This document shows positions 13,223 to 23,400 of a stretch of 64,000 bases of DNA, piece after piece (position 1 is the stretch's first letter; every line of letters begins with the position of its first letter). Where the stretch lies: contig CM049415.1 in assembly GCA_026929865.2 (NCBI GenBank), forward strand, positions 1,723,501 to 1,787,500, given 5' to 3'. Origin of the DNA: Hyperoplus lanceolatus (Eukaryota; Chordata; Actinopteri; Uranoscopiformes; Ammodytidae). The notes under the pieces were generated by a model. That model made no database searches, had not been told where the DNA came from, and worked only from the letters and a program-made list of their open reading frames with translations. Made by a program: the position numbers and the translations under genes.

Positions 13223-15437
13223 TTTAAATTTAGATCTATGGGGTTGCAAAATAAAAAACTTTTCCTGTAATGTTCTCTACCCCTCTTATTCCCCCCCAAA
13301 CACACACATACTTTCAAATGTGTGTTATTTTTAACCGCAAGCTGGACACAGACTGGACTGGACCATTTCCTCAAGCAGGACACAGACGCGGAATGTAAAC
13401 ACAGTAAAAACAGCTCGCTTGTCGGGGTTAACTGATAAATCAAACTTTTACCGTGGTCAGTCTGCAAAACAGAACATTCCTCTTACTTGCTAATGAAAGA
13501 TTTGAGTGCCGTCTTCCAAATCGTTAAGTGTCGAGGCCAAAGCCGTTTCAAACTCAAACAACATATCCACACCCATCTTTGTTGTTTAATATCACAGCTT
13601 TGACGGCACATGCCCAGCACTGTCGTCATCCGGTTAGGCCTGCCCCACAACCCCATACATAGGGCTCTGGCCTGCCCTAACACACACACACACACACACA
13701 CTTTCAAACGTGTGTTATTTTTAACCGCAAGCTGTCTTTCCTGTGGAGGAGGTGGACACAGACGAGGAACGTACACACTGTAAAAATATCACTGAATCTA
13801 TAATACTTCCATCTCTCTTTGTCTATCTCTCTCTCGTAACTTGTCTGTCTTCTATTTCAGCCAGGTTCCTACAATGAAGGAAAATTAGGAACTATGCCCA
13901 AATGTTTTACTTGGAACCACAAAAAAAAGCCCAGAAAGCACCAAAAAGCTTTTGCTTTGCCCCTTTTTCTTTACTCTCTTTGGAGAGTAAAGAAAAATGC
14001 AGACACTACTATTTTTTTAAACAGTCTAATATTAATTTTTCTTCACTTTCTGTAAAGATATAGAAACATTTGACCAATGTTTCTTCATATTTGGATTTAG
14101 AATTGAATGTGCCGTGTCCCCAATGCATTTGCGTGTTTGGAAATAAAAGCTATTATTAGGATTTTGACCTTTACTCAATTTTTTAAACACACTGGTATTA
14201 TTTTGAACTCAACTGTATATCTAACTGTATATTTTCCTCATACATTCCATTTTCTTCTTACTTCTTAATTTCATGCTATTTTACACGTTCATTCTTGTCT
14301 ATTTTATTGTTTCTATAAACTGCATGTGATTGTGAAAATAGTGCATTGTATGATGACAATTAAGCTGAACCTTGAACCAGTAATAGTAACTATAAAATAA
14401 ACTGTTATAGTGTAGATCAGGGCTATTCAATAGGCGGCCCGCGGGCCAGGTGCGGCCCGCGAAGGAATATTTACTGGCCCCCGCCTTGACTACCGACCGA
14501 CCCAAAAAAAAAAAAATAATAATTTTTTTTTTAGTGGTGCACAATCAGCTGCTCTGTGTATGCAGCTTTGCGGGCGTGATTGTACCGCAGTGTAAGTGTA
14601 TGGTCCATTATTTGTATTTAGTGTGTCTGCATAATATTGCACCAGTAGAACTCTGCATGTTCGCACAAAATTTGTACCTTCACATAGCAAACAAAATTGC
14701 ACAACTGTAAAGTCAGTGTCTGTAGGTTTTTTGTATTCAAATAAGCAGTTTTTATTTCTGTACTGTGCATTGGCATCTTTGAGCAAAATACAGCCAAAAT
14801 GTTTGCCGCGGCTGCGCCGCGCCTCCCGTGTCCCTGGACAATGACCCCTTGTCAAACACACTTTTGGGGGGAACCACTGTAAGGTGTTGCACTTAGAGCA
14901 GCCTACATTTATTTATATGTTTTTTGATAAGCTGTTGCACTCTTAAACCTAGGCCTACCTGTATTTTGATAAGCTGTTGCACTTAGAGTACATTTATTTC
15001 TATGTATTTTGATAAACTGTTGAAGAGTTAACCTATTGTGTTTTCCTGAACTGATAAGATTGTTAAACACTTAAACAACAGGCAGCCTATGTTAATCAAA
15101 TAGGGATTTTTTTTATAAGCTGGTGAACTCTATTTGATAAAACAAAGACAATATATGCACTCCTATGTCGCTGTAGTGTTTTACAGTATATGTAGCTATT
15201 GATGTGATGCTCATCAATTTTAGGCTTTTTTTCTGGCCCCTCATTTTGGATCATTTCCACCAACCGGCCCCCATTCAAAACTAATTGAATAGCCCTGGTG
15301 TAGATCATCAGATGAAATCAAACTGAATAATCATTATTATTATCTTACTTTGAGCCTGAGGGTCTGGGTTCATTACTGACATCTGGACAGCTGGAGACCG
15401 CAGACTCCGATCTGTCCTCTTCCTCCGAGTCACTCAT
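1921..15437 (-). CDS. NLR gene A: FISNA-NACHT-LRR-B30.2 receptor (NLRC3-like), complete
   Basis: This is a cytosolic NOD-like innate immune receptor of the teleost-expanded class. Coding exons, 5' to 3' on the minus strand, are 15437-15349, 12794-12645, 12477-12334, 11186-11037, 10072-9994, 8396-8168, 6990-5208, 5116-4943, 3883-3710, 3508-3335, 2655-2609 and 2480-1921. Every junction has AG/GT sites and the phase agrees, giving 3753 nt and about 1250 residues. Domains are acidic N-terminal repeats (1-178), a linker (179-204), a helical module (205-280), FISNA (about 281-350), NACHT with Walker A GVAGIGKT near 378 and Walker B FDGLDE near 453, three LRR exons (875-1048) and PRY-SPRY (1064-1250). 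The N-terminal repeats bind nothing known to me. Family knowledge suggests nucleotide-dependent oligomerisation, with LRR and B30.2 as sensing surfaces; the ligand is unknown. Transcription start and any alternative exon use are inferred. Confidence 0.88.
2609..2655 (-). CDS. gene A 47-nt linker exon before B30.2
   Basis: A 47-nt exon between TTTCAG and GTAAGT encodes [15 protein letters not shown]. Its phase (2 in, 1 out) fits exactly between the last LRR exon and the B30.2 exon. Similar short proline/tryptophan linkers precede B30.2 in fish NLRs. Confidence 0.85.
3335..3508 (-). CDS. gene A LRR exon 3
   Basis: This 174-nt exon has CTGCAG and GTATGA at its borders. It encodes one ribonuclease-inhibitor-type LRR pair with [18 protein letters not shown] and [10 protein letters not shown]. 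Phase 2-2 is the same as in the other LRR exons, so units can be added or lost without shifting frame. Confidence 0.9.
3520..3561. repeat. (AC)n microsatellite
   Basis: A short CA-dinucleotide tract lies in the LRR intron of gene A immediately upstream, in gene sense, of the last LRR exon acceptor. Confidence 0.9.
3710..3883 (-). CDS. gene A LRR exon 2
   Basis: This 174-nt exon has [18 protein letters not shown] and [16 protein letters not shown], a canonical fish NLR leucine-rich repeat. Acceptor is TCTCCAG and donor is GTCAGG. Confidence 0.9.
4943..5116 (-). CDS. gene A LRR exon 1
   Basis: This 174-nt exon follows the NACHT exon and encodes [18 protein letters not shown] and [16 protein letters not shown]. 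The acceptor is TCTCCAG and the donor is GTCAGA. The phase joins the CT left over by the NACHT exon. Confidence 0.9.
5208..6990 (-). CDS. gene A FISNA-NACHT exon
   Basis: One 1783-nt exon carries the fish-specific FISNA segment ([15 protein letters not shown]), the NACHT ATPase and the winged-helix and helical region. Walker A is GVAGIGKT. The Walker B/Mg region is [12 protein letters not shown]. Sensor-like [13 protein letters not shown] and the NACHT-associated [14 protein letters not shown] follow. The exon is open throughout, with acceptor TTATACAG and donor GTAAGT, so the ATPase looks functional. Confidence 0.95.
7040..8034. mobile_element. non-autonomous hAT element (995 bp)
   Basis: The terminal inverted repeat TAGTGCTGTCAAACGATTAA pairs with an imperfect copy ending CTGACAGCACTA. 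The element is flanked by a perfect 8-bp target duplication, AACGTAAT, at 7032-7039 and 8035-8042. Both ends carry many ATTAATCGC/GCGATTAA subterminal motifs. I see no transposase. It sits in the intron between the helical exon and the NACHT exon of gene A. Confidence 0.93.
8168..8396 (-). CDS. gene A helical N-terminal module exon
   Basis: A 229-nt exon (TGTTCCAG / GTAAGG) encodes a charged helical segment beginning [18 protein letters not shown], with CLESQREDE in the middle and [22 protein letters not shown] at the end. The same exon type precedes FISNA in many teleost NLRP12/NLRC3-like predictions. A death-fold-like role is inferred only. It enters in phase 0 and exits in phase 1, matching its neighbours. 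Confidence 0.82.
8940..9110 (-). repeat. dispersed retroelement-like fragment
   Basis: The stretch containing CCATTCTTAGTCGGGCCCCT and CAGGTTCATATGG matches, from memory, a repeat seen widely in teleost genomes and probably an untranslated end of a non-LTR element. The family cannot be named without a repeat library. Confidence 0.35.
9123..9961. mobile_element. Tc1-type element with long inverted repeats, internally deleted (839 bp)
   Basis: CACTCAACAAAAATATAAAC starts the left end and its complement ends the right end, both next to TA. The inverted repeats run about 260-290 bp each and align closely, with one extra segment in the left arm. The central 250 bp hold a short transposase-derived frame. 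TA target duplication and the helix-turn-helix remnant place it in the Tc1/mariner superfamily. It lies 32 bp from the donor of the 79-nt gene A exon. Confidence 0.92.
9421..9669 (+). pseudogene. Tc1 transposase remnant, in-frame end-to-end fusion
   Basis: The frame reads from [16 protein letters not shown] through the DNA-binding helix-turn-helix ([20 protein letters not shown]), then jumps without frame loss to a C-terminal tail ([18 protein letters not shown] ... GGHTRY, stop). The central DDE catalytic domain, some 250 residues in intact relatives, is missing. About 82 residues remain. No promoter evidence; it could be silent or make a DNA-binding peptide. Confidence 0.8.
9994..10072 (-). 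CDS. gene A 79-nt linker exon
   Basis: Between GCCACAG and GTTTGT lies a 79-nt exon encoding [15 protein letters not shown] and ending TDLDYIFM. It converts the phase-2 exit of the acidic repeats into the phase-0 entry of the helical exon. Without it the two would join at a stop codon. Fish NLRs commonly have a DL.(S/Y)IF(M/Q) sequence directly before the helical module, which supports the call. Confidence 0.78.
10269..10333. repeat. (CA)n microsatellite
   Basis: An uninterrupted CA tract of about 65 bp lies in a gene A intron. Confidence 0.97.
10575..10932 (-). mobile_element. tRNA-headed SINE, near full length
   Basis: Read on the minus strand it starts GGGGCGACTGTGGCTCAGGT (A-box-like), has the B box GGTTCGATCCC, a conserved core with CTTGGGCAAGACACTTCACC-like sequence (here CCCTGGGCAAGACACTTC) and ends AGCGCTATATAAATCCAAGC followed by an ATTAATT-rich tail. 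Related copies are at 29040, 44521, 45889, 47886 and 50160. Confidence 0.85.
11037..11186 (-). CDS. gene A acidic N-terminal repeat exon 3
   Basis: This 150-nt exon (ACTTCAG / GTAAGT) encodes [24 protein letters not shown] and [10 protein letters not shown]. It is one of three tandem copies in gene A, all in phase 2-2. Repeated short N-terminal exons of this kind are known from fish NLR clusters. Their function is unknown. Confidence 0.86.
11607..11870. mobile_element. palindromic MITE, copy 1 (5'-truncated)
   Basis: The segment ends with a sequence complementary to AAAGGCCTACTTCACCGG. It shares the CCCTATATTTCTCTTTCTGT hairpin and the TTTACAAAGTA / TACTTTGTAAAT foldback with the full copy at 25785-26230. 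The outer left arm is missing here. A third copy begins at 63857. Confidence 0.82.
11980..12225 (+). mobile_element. non-LTR retroelement 3' end
   Basis: A stretch ending GTAAAGCCCACTGAGACAAA, TTTTGGGCTATACAAATAAA and then an A-rich tail matches the 3' end typical of teleost CR1/L2/Rex-type elements or SINEs that borrow that tail. The upstream CTGTCGACTCTCCCTGAGAT part is 3' UTR. No coding region remains. Confidence 0.6.
12334..12477 (-). CDS. gene A acidic N-terminal repeat exon 2
   Basis: A 144-nt paralogue of the 11037 and 12645 exons, bordered by TCTTCAG and GTAAGA. It encodes [16 protein letters not shown] and [12 protein letters not shown]. It is two codons shorter than its neighbours through loss in the acidic run. 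Confidence 0.86.
12645..12794 (-). CDS. gene A acidic N-terminal repeat exon 1
   Basis: A 150-nt exon (ACATCAG / GTAAGT) encoding [17 protein letters not shown] and [12 protein letters not shown]. The internal ATG of NVNMEQ is the first methionine a transcript would offer if it started at the possible promoter near 13 kb. Confidence 0.85.
12971..13010 (-). other. possible alternative first exon of gene A
   Basis: On the minus strand, GGCTGAGGCAGG is followed by GTGAGTG, a good donor, about 70 bp downstream of the IRF element. Transcription starting near 13.0 kb and splicing to 12794 would bypass the 15437 start codon. The exon 5' limit is a guess, with no cap-site evidence. Confidence 0.4.
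13039..13056 (-). promoter_or_regulatory. ISRE / IRF-binding element
   Basis: The minus strand reads GAAAGTGAAAGTGAAAGT, three GAAA units each spaced by two bases, matching the GAAANNGAAA core bound by IRF proteins. It lies upstream, in gene sense, of the donor-bearing segment at 12971. Interferon control of this NLR is inferred from this site. Confidence 0.72.
13130..13221. repeat. (GT)n microsatellite
   Basis: About 90 bp of pure GT lie 75 bp upstream, in gene A sense, of the ISRE-like site. It could affect promoter spacing. Confidence 0.97.
13290..13790. repeat. local duplication of about 100 bp
   Basis: TGTGTTATTTTTAACCGCAA followed by GCTG, GGACACAGAC and a GTAAACACAGTAAAAA-type sequence occurs at about 13320-13415 and again at about 13710-13790, each preceded by a CA tract. 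The 300 bp between hold nothing I recognise. Confidence 0.7.
14418..15297. mobile_element. non-autonomous hAT element (880 bp)
   Basis: CAGGGCTATTCAAT begins it and ATTGAATAGCCCTG ends it. The perfect 8-bp duplication GTGTAGAT flanks it at 14410-14417 and 15298-15305. Subterminal GCGGCCCGC/GGCCCC motifs and two tandem copies of GATAAGCTGTTGCACT lie inside. No transposase was seen. It is 44 bp from the donor of the gene A start exon. Confidence 0.93.
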
Positions 15438-15468
15438 CTTCTCAGGTCTGAGAGGTGAACCAGTAACA
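15349..15468 (-). CDS. gene A first coding exon
   Basis: The acceptor CCCCCCAG is followed by 31 nt of 5' UTR and ATG at 15437. The exon encodes [19 protein letters not shown] and NEPRPSGSK, then GTAAGA. An in-frame TGA sits just before the ATG, so this is the natural start of the long transcript. Confidence 0.8.
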
Positions 15469-16168
15469 CTGGGGGGACACAGATACACAGTAAAGTCAGT
15501 AATAATAATTTTAGATAAGTTTGAAAAAAAAATATATATATTTGTATTTTCTACTCACCAAAATGACAAACTGTGACTGGTTGAAATCCAACTAGGAGTC
15601 AGACTTCAGACAGGCTGAGCCGGTGTGTCACATGGTATGTAGCGGTGATGGTATTTTCTGACATTCAGTATAACAGACAAAACCATAAAACAGTTGATAC
15701 ACTGGTTAAATGTCAGATAGTCTTTAGTGTTTTTGCACAAATTAGCTCTTTGACAAACTCTTTCAATGATTCTAGTTATTTGAATAACTTTCTCCTAGCT
15801 GGCAAACATTCAAATAAAACACCATCTTTATAGCTCCCGATTCATAGAAAATGCAGTCATAGATTTTTCTTCCTCCTCTTTTTTCCTTATTTTATTTCCT
15901 CCCTCAGAAAATGGATTTTGCGGAACCGAATTTTATAATCAGCTGAAAATGTGGACGGGCGATTTAATAAAATAATGGCCTGATTTTTCTGCCTGTTCGT
16001 GCACTGACAAGTTAGCTACCAAACCCCAAAAAACTGGTAATTTCCAGTAAATCTGTGCACTGTGTTGACAGATAGAGTCTAACAGATACATGAGCGCCTA
16101 CAGTCCACACAGAGACTAAACCAAACCATGTGACAGTGAATTAAAATGAAAAAAAAAATTCAACTTAC

Positions 16169-18030
16169 CCAGCCTCATCAGTGTTACTTTACAACCTCAA
16201 CGGCCTGAATGAAACTCCACAGTCCAAGTTACAAAAGAAAACACTTTAAAAAATCCAGGACAGAAGTGTCTCACGTTTGCTTCCAAAGCAGCGGATTCAG
16301 AAGTGATTTCCCGTAAACGGAGACAGGTGACTCTGACAGAGTGAGGCAGGTAAATGTTTAACAGACATAACAATAAAGCTGGGAGTGTCAGTCAGTTCGG
16401 AGTCCATTTTTTAAATCAACACATGCAGAAGGAGAAAAACCAGCTGATTTAATCCAGTGATATTATTATTTTACAGTCAAAGAGGGAAGAAGAGTCAGCT
16501 CAACAATTTGAGAAGTTCTGATTGACTGGAAAATACACACAGCTGATGGAAACATAATGTTAAACCTGTTTAACTGAGTTAACAAGACTAATATTTTCTG
16601 GGATGTTTATCTATTTAATTCAGGGGAAAAAAGTAGCAAACATTTTATCTCAAGTGAACGCATTACATTTCCATAAACTAAAACTATATATCTCAGAGTA
16701 GTAATGTTAATTAATCAAGGTCAGAAATCTAAATATAGTTTACACTTATTTTAAAAGATAATATAATAATATTGTGATAAGCTAGTCACAGTGGAAGAAA
16801 AACCTATTGAACCTTTTCCAAGTTAACGAGACTAATTTCTTCTCTAATCTCTTAAATTCAGAAGACAGTGTTAACCTTTTCTCTCAAGTTAATGCATAAC
16901 ACTTAAACTCTACATTAAACTTAACCTTATATTGGCAAACGTAGTTAGTTTACATCTAACATAGCTTAAAATGGACTAATAGAACAAGTATTCTTAATAA
17001 AAGTTGTTAGCTGATAGCTAGAATAGCTAAACGCTAACTAGAGTTGTCTTAGTAATAGTATTTACTAAACAGCTAACTAAACCTTGTTAAATTAGTGAGA
17101 GTAGTAAACATACATCAACTAAAGCAGGATATATTTCTATATTTAGTTTCTTGTATGTCACTGCCATGTCTATTTTCTCTCTTTGTGGCTTGAGATTCAG
17201 CTGCCACTACAAAAACAGTGAAGTTCAGAGAAAAGATGTTAGCAATAGGAACGGTAAGCTAGCGCACTGATAACAGTTATTTCAGCCGTAAGCGGGCGAG
17301 CTAACGGGACCCCTACGATCGCACTTTGACAGTTGATTCAGCCTCTTAGTGCGTTAGCTAACTGGACGCTATGTCAGCTGTTACCTTGCACGGTCGTCAT
17401 ATATAGGATCCTGAGTTTGTCCCAGTATGAGATAGACAGAGAGAGAGAGAGAAAGACTAACCTCCTAACTTAATGCATCGCCATGTAATGAATTGCCTCT
17501 TCCTTGCAGCAGCTTTTCTTCCTCATCACTAAATGCTTCCTGTTGCTTTAGCAGCGTATTGTCTAAGCTAAGCACCCAATGATTACTTGAGCCATTACAG
17601 GACTAGCTAATGGGACGCTAAACTAACACGCTTACATTATACAGCTGTTAGCATGTTAGCTAACAGCTGTATATGCACTTATGGTTATGTACAGTGGTAA
17701 GCACGCTAGCTAACAGGACACTAAGCTAGCGCACTAACGGTTATCAGCGTCACCTCTTGCCTGTCATAAAGCGTCCTGAGTTTGTCCAAGTTTCACAGAC
17801 AGAGACTTACCTCCTAACTTAACATACCTCCATTCATAAATCGCCTTTCTCGCGGCAGCCTCCGTTATTCTCTCGAGGTCTCTCGAGGTTAAATAAAAGT
17901 TAAATAAAAAATAAATATTCCTCTTCGTTAAAATCGTCATGTCCTCGCACCGTTTCATCCATCGAACCTTCTAGAAGCTAATCTACACAAACAGCGCGGA
18001 GCCGCCGGTGTTGCGGCACAGTGCGCATGC
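16169..18030 (-). promoter_or_regulatory. gene A putative promoter and 5' untranslated exons
   Basis: Minus-strand donors follow exon-like sequence at 16169 (GGCTGG|GTAAGT) and 17813 (TTAGGAG|GTAAGT). A GC-rich core near 17990-18030 carries TGCGCATGC, an NRF1-like site, also present in the paralogous flank of gene B (41582). Which exon is used is unknown. A repeated GCTAGCTAACGGGACGCTA-type unit fills 17.25-17.75 kb. Confidence 0.4.
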
Positions 18031-18800
18031 CCAGAGAGAATTAATTCGACAACACGTACAATTTTTTCCCTTATTTAATTTTTTTGTTACATTTTATAAT
18101 ATATACAGTATATATTTTATACGTTTTAAGTTGTCTTTTAAATTGTCTAACTATGTTCATAACATATGTGATGTTTACTTTTGAAAAGCCTACTATAAAT
18201 ATGTCCTGCTAACATTTTGAAATAAAGTTGGAATTTTTTTTGTTTTATCGTCAGTCATTGATCAATGTGAATGTGCTGAAAGTAAAGGTGGTTTATTCAT
18301 CTGAACAGAATAATAAGAAAAGATCCAGAATCAATAAGCATAAAAAGCCCAGCTTGTCTCCCTGTATCCCTGTCTGTCTCTCTGAGTGTAGTGTAATATG
18401 GTTGAGTGAGTCTCAGTTCATTGTCGATGCAGCAGTGCCACCTGCTGTCCAAACCAGCAAACAGCAGCTGAAGTCAAAGCTATTGTTCAGTCACATAAAA
18501 TACCTCCTTCCATGTTCACTGTTCATTTTCCTGCATCTGTTGTTAAAGGTGGAGTCAGCGATTAGTTAGTAGAACGCTTTTCAAAATCCCTTTTTGTCAA
18601 CTCCAGTGGGACATCGTGTCTAGGATGTCCCACCATTACTGTGTGTTATTTTAAACGGTATTTCTAACATCACAAATAGAAAATTTTAACTCAATTCATA
18701 TTATTTGTGTTGTGGAAGTGGAAGCAAAATAAGTATTAACTTAACTTTATACAAAAGTACTTTTAATGAAAATCAAGTTGTATTATAAAACATTAAAAAA
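17160..18800. repeat. segmental duplication, copy A (5' flank of gene A)
   Basis: Blocks in order match 41200-42890. They include GTTATTTCAGCC, the GCTAGCTAACGGGACGCT units, GTCATAAAGYGTYCTGAGTT, GCGCATGC, ATCAGTCA with AATGTGAAT, CAGCTTGTCTCCCTGT, GATGCAGCAG and GTGGAAGTGGAAGCAAAATA. This marks a duplication that included the NLR promoter region. Confidence 0.85.
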
Positions 18801-20236
18801 ATGAATGTTATAACAGTTGGATAGGAATGCATCAAGCGTATATAAGTAAGTTAGTCAGTGACAGAATATCATGATAGATTCAAATGAAATAAGAACATAA
18901 AAATACAGAAATATAATCTAGCAAAGGGCTCTATGAAATCCGTTTCTTCCGTTTAAAATGTTTCTGAATTCCATTTTACTTTGTACGCGCATCTTATCAT
19001 CAGAACGAGTTTCTAATTAATATAAATTAATAAAATGCGGCCCTCATACGTTTGATTAAAGATGCGGGGGCAGGTGAGTCTGGCGGAGGCTGCTTTCTTC
19101 TCCCCATTTGCAGTGTTCAACGAGAGTTTTCATAGGGCCCTACTAGCACTGATAAGAAATTTATACCGCTGACTTCTGCATTGTGACATGAACCTCAGAG
19201 ATAAATGCTGATCTACAAAGCAGAGATGATCAGGTCCATGTGGTGGAGTGTCAGTGTGTCTGCAGAGACGGTGTAGAAGGACAGAGCAGCAGCAGAGCAG
19301 ATACAAGATTCAAGATTCAGCTTTATTTTGTCATTGTACATGTTACAGAACAACGATAATCTGTTTACAGTTATACCCCGTCAAGAGACATAGAGTGACA
19401 GTAACCAAACATGGGTGACTGGAGGGATACAATGAAGAATCGTCAAGCGTGTAAGTAGGAAAGGATAAACATAGGGGAAAGACAGGGTAAAAAAAAGGCC
19501 ATTCTCAGACTACGCTCCATTTGTGGGAGGGCAGTGTGGGACTAGTAAAAAACCATGTAAGCACAATAAGCAACATAGTAACGCCACAGACAAGTACAAC
19601 TTGTATACATGAATGTAATATGGAGGGGTAGGGGTGTATGGGACGGTAGGTGTCGCAGCACAGGCACCAGGGGGATGCACGCAACCAACAGGCGCACCCC
19701 ACCCGCCACAGCATCTAAGCCGCCACGGGGAGGGAGGAGGGTTCACACACTCAGTCACTCAACCACTTCCATCTGTTGAGAGAAGAAGAGACAACAGAAG
19801 TCATGAATCAGGAAACACACACAGGAGACACACTGCATCAGCTGTCAGTCAGTGACTTTGTTTACACATATACATTTCCTTATGTGTTTTTTAATGTCCA
19901 AATGCTTTTATATTTACACATTTGTTTTGTGATCTTTTAAAAGTTAAAATGTTAGCCCTGAACTGATGATATAATTTTTTTTTTTCGCAGTCTGAAGAAT
20001 CTGTCCCAGCTCTACAGGACCTTATAAAAAAAGTTTGGAGGGCTATCAGGTTATACCATAAACTGGCAGAAGTGTGAATTTATGCCTTTAAGTGATGATC
20101 TAGATCCAGTAATCTCCCAGTTAAAGTTACTGAACATATAAGGTACCATCAAAATGGTGACCTTTCTTAGGTTTTTGTATTTATTTCAAAGTATACCAAA
20201 AGCCTTTTTAAAGACATTTAACTCAATTATACTGAC
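18800..20236. other. intergenic, no intact gene
   Basis: It holds a B30.2 relic (19213-19300) and a retroelement fragment whose 3' end (minus strand) is at about 19303, reading CAATGACAAAATAAAGCTGA before ATCTTGAATCTTG. The proline-rich open frames at 19.5-19.8 kb look like repeat sequence. Confidence 0.5.
19213..19300 (-). pseudogene. gene B B30.2 (SPRY) relic
   Basis: The minus strand reads ALSFYTVSADTLTLHHMD and then a stop, aligning with [17 protein letters not shown] of the gene A SPRY domain. No other SPRY motif survives around it. It is the right distance downstream of the last gene B LRR exon to be the remains of its terminal exon. Confidence 0.7.
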
Positions 20237-20408
20237 CTCAGAGTCTCCAGTCTATAGTGTGGACTCTCCATAAGATCAAACAGAGGCTTCACTCCTGAAT
20301 CCTGCAGCTTGTCGTCATACAGATCCAGCTCTCTGAGATGGGAGGGGTTGGACTTCAGAGCTCAGGCCAGAGGCACAGCTGATCTCTGACAACCTGCAGA
20401 GACCCAAT
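20237..20408 (-). pseudogene. gene B sixth LRR exon with 2-nt deletion
   Basis: Borders are intact (TTATTCAG / GTCAGT) but the exon is 172 nt where siblings are 174 or 177. The loss falls in the CTGTGC..CTCTGGCC stretch, where siblings read CTGTGCTTCTCTGGCC. The frame then meets TGA at 20317-20315. Downstream sequence still resembles an LRR in another frame, so the damage is recent. Confidence 0.85.
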
Positions 20409-23400
20409 CTGAATAAAAAATAAATTATGTTTTAGAGAAAGCTTAGAGAGAGTGTGTGTGTGTGGTCTGAAGGATCAATATCAATGAACAGATATTATTT
20501 GCCAACACAAACTAAAATGAATCGAAGCCAAATAACTATTTCTACTTTAACTGTTAACGTTTTCAATTTAAACTAAAATATTGGTTTAGAAATCTTCAGT
20601 ATAAAAATGTGACAATTTCCAAAAAATCTTCAACATGAAATCTACGTGAAACATTATGTAGTTTACTTTGTGATGCAGACTGAACTTTGTACAAGAGAAA
20701 TGAAAATATGAACAAAGCAAATTTATAACTTAATAGATGTAAGTTATGTTTGTACAAACATTTGTTTTCATTGTTAATTAAATCTACAATAGTAACAGTC
20801 AGACAGAGTCAGTGAACTGACCTCAGAGTCTCCAGTCTACAGTGTGGACTCTTCAGAAAACCACACAGCGGCTTCACTCCTGAATCCCGCAGCTTGTTGT
20901 TGTCCCTCAGATCCAGTTCTCTGAGATGGGAGGGGTTGGACTTCAGAGCTGAGGCCAGAGAAGCACAGCTGATCTCTGACAAACTGCAGCCCATCAATCT
21001 GAATAAAGGTTAAATTATGTAAAAAATATATATTTATATTAATAATCCAATCAGGTGTGTTCAGGCTTTAAATGTGCAGCTCTTCATGACTTTGTTTGTC
21101 ATTTCACCACAACATTCACACACCTATTCATGTCAACACAGATTAATATCAAGCTACTGATCTCAGTCAGGTCTGGAATAAGAGGAGAAAAACTATATTA
21201 ATCCCTTAAACACCTGTATTTGGAAACATCTCTGATCTCAGTCTTCCTGTGTGTGTGTATGTATGTATGTGTATGTGTGGTGTGTGTTCTGAATCATTGA
21301 TCAGTAATTATTTGCTAAACAAACTCAAATTATTGGAAATTTAAGAAATAAATCTCCTGCAACTAGTACAGGTTTAAAATAGTTTTCTATCAAATATAAG
21401 TTGGGAGGATCTTGAGTATACAAATGTGACCGTTTACTAAAAATGATGAACATACATTTACTTTCAACATTTAGTGTTGTTTCTTTTGTGACTGCAGGCT
21501 AAAATTTGTACAAGAGAAATGAAAATATGAACAAAAAATGTATAACTTTATGGATGTAAGTTATGTTGTAAGTCAGTGAACTGACCTCAGTGTCTTCAGT
21601 CTACAGTGTGGACTCTCCAGAAAACCACACAGCTGCTTCACTCCTGAATCCTTCAGCTTGTTGTCACTCAGATCCAGCTCTCTGAGATGGGAGGGGTTGG
21701 ACTTCAGTGTTGAGGCCAGAGAAGCACAGCTGATCTTTGACAACCTGCAGTAACTCAATCTGAATAAAGAATAAATTATGGAAATAAAACATATTAATAA
21801 TCCAATCATATGTGTTCAGGTTTTAAATGTGTAGCTCAACATTAGGGATGTCCGATAATATCGGCTGTCCGATAATATCGGCCGATATTAGCCTATTTTT
21901 GTAATATCTGTTCATATCGTTATCTGTTTTTCCACCGATAATGAAAACCGATTATATAATGCCTGGGTTGTGCTGCTGCCTGCTGCTGCTTGTTGGGTCC
22001 TGACATTTACCGGCGCGCAATTGATGACATCATCAAACCGCACCACCAAACCAACAACAGAAGAGTGTGGCTAGTGTAGCTAACAGGTTGCTCGCTCGTT
22101 GTTACACAAAATGTCTGCGGTCTGGAGTTTTTTTAACGTTTCACCTGCGGATACCAGATTTTCAGTTTGTAAAGAGTGTGAGGCGCATGTCATGCGAGGG
22201 GGGACCAAGGTTTCGTCATTCAACACTTCGAATTTAATCTCTCACATCAAGAAAAACCACCCGGAGGCACACAAAGCGTTTTTGCAGCAACAAAGTAAGG
22301 CAAAACAACAACGAGGAAAGGACTCCGTGAAGAAAACAACGCAACTGTCGCTCAAAGAGTCAGCAGAAAAAAAAAATGAAATACAACAAGGAACACCCAA
22401 GAGCGAAAGTTATCAGCCAAAAAATCATGGAGTGCATTGCGCTCGATAATCAGCCGTTTTCCATCGTGCAAGACGCCGGATTCAGCAAGCTTGTGGAGTT
22501 CCTCGAGCCACGCTTTGCCATGCCCAATCGCAAGTATTTCTCGGATGTTTGCCTCCCTGAGTTGTACAGTGTTGCTTATGGACACGCGTCGAGAAGCTAA
22601 TTTCTGATGCTGTAGCCATTAGCTTCACGACAGATATCTGGTCGTCAAGCGTTAGCCAGGTTAGCATGCTGAGCTTGACTGCTCAATGGCTAGATCCGGA
22701 CTTTAAGCTCGTCAAGGCTGTGCTTCATTCTCAAGAGTGCCGTGGGTCTCACACGGCACAAGCGATCGCGTGTGCTTTTGAAAAGATGTTTGAGACATGG
22801 AAAATCTCCAAGGAGAGGGTGCATGTAATAGTACGGGACAACGCACGCAACATGGCTAAAGCTACGTCGGAGTTTGGTGTGCTAAGTCTGCCCTGCATGG
22901 CACACACCTTGCAGCTGGCAGTGAACAGAGGTGCCCTGTCTCAACGCAACATAGCAGATGCTCTGGCTGTGGGTAGGCGTGTGGTAGGCCACTTCAAACA
23001 CTCACCACTGGCTTGCAGTCGTTTTGAAGACATACAAAAAGAACTCAGCATGCCTGTGAAAAAGCTGCAACAGGATGTATGCACCAGGTGGAATTCCACC
23101 TATCACATGATGCAAAGCCTGGTGGAGCAGAAGAGGGCATTGAGTGCATATGCTGCAGATTATGAACTCCCTGCAACATTGAATGCAACTCAATGGGGGA
23201 TTCTGGAGAAGTTGAAAAACCTTCTGGAACCATTTGAACAACTGACCAAAGACATCAGCTCTGCGGAGGCCACTGCTGCAGATGTCATCCCTGCTGTGAT
23301 GTCCCTCACACGGCTGCTGGCCAGGGTGGATGAATCAGACAAGGGTGTGCAAACAGCCAAACGCAGTCTACTCGAAGCTGTCTGTAATCGCTTTAATGGT

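Noticed and set aside
14490..14861. 123-residue minus-strand frame in the 14418 element
   Set aside because: No similarity to hAT transposase motifs; low-complexity ends and no partner exon.
19505..19855. Three overlapping proline- and cysteine-rich frames
   Set aside because: They overlap on both strands in repeat-like sequence and show no domain.
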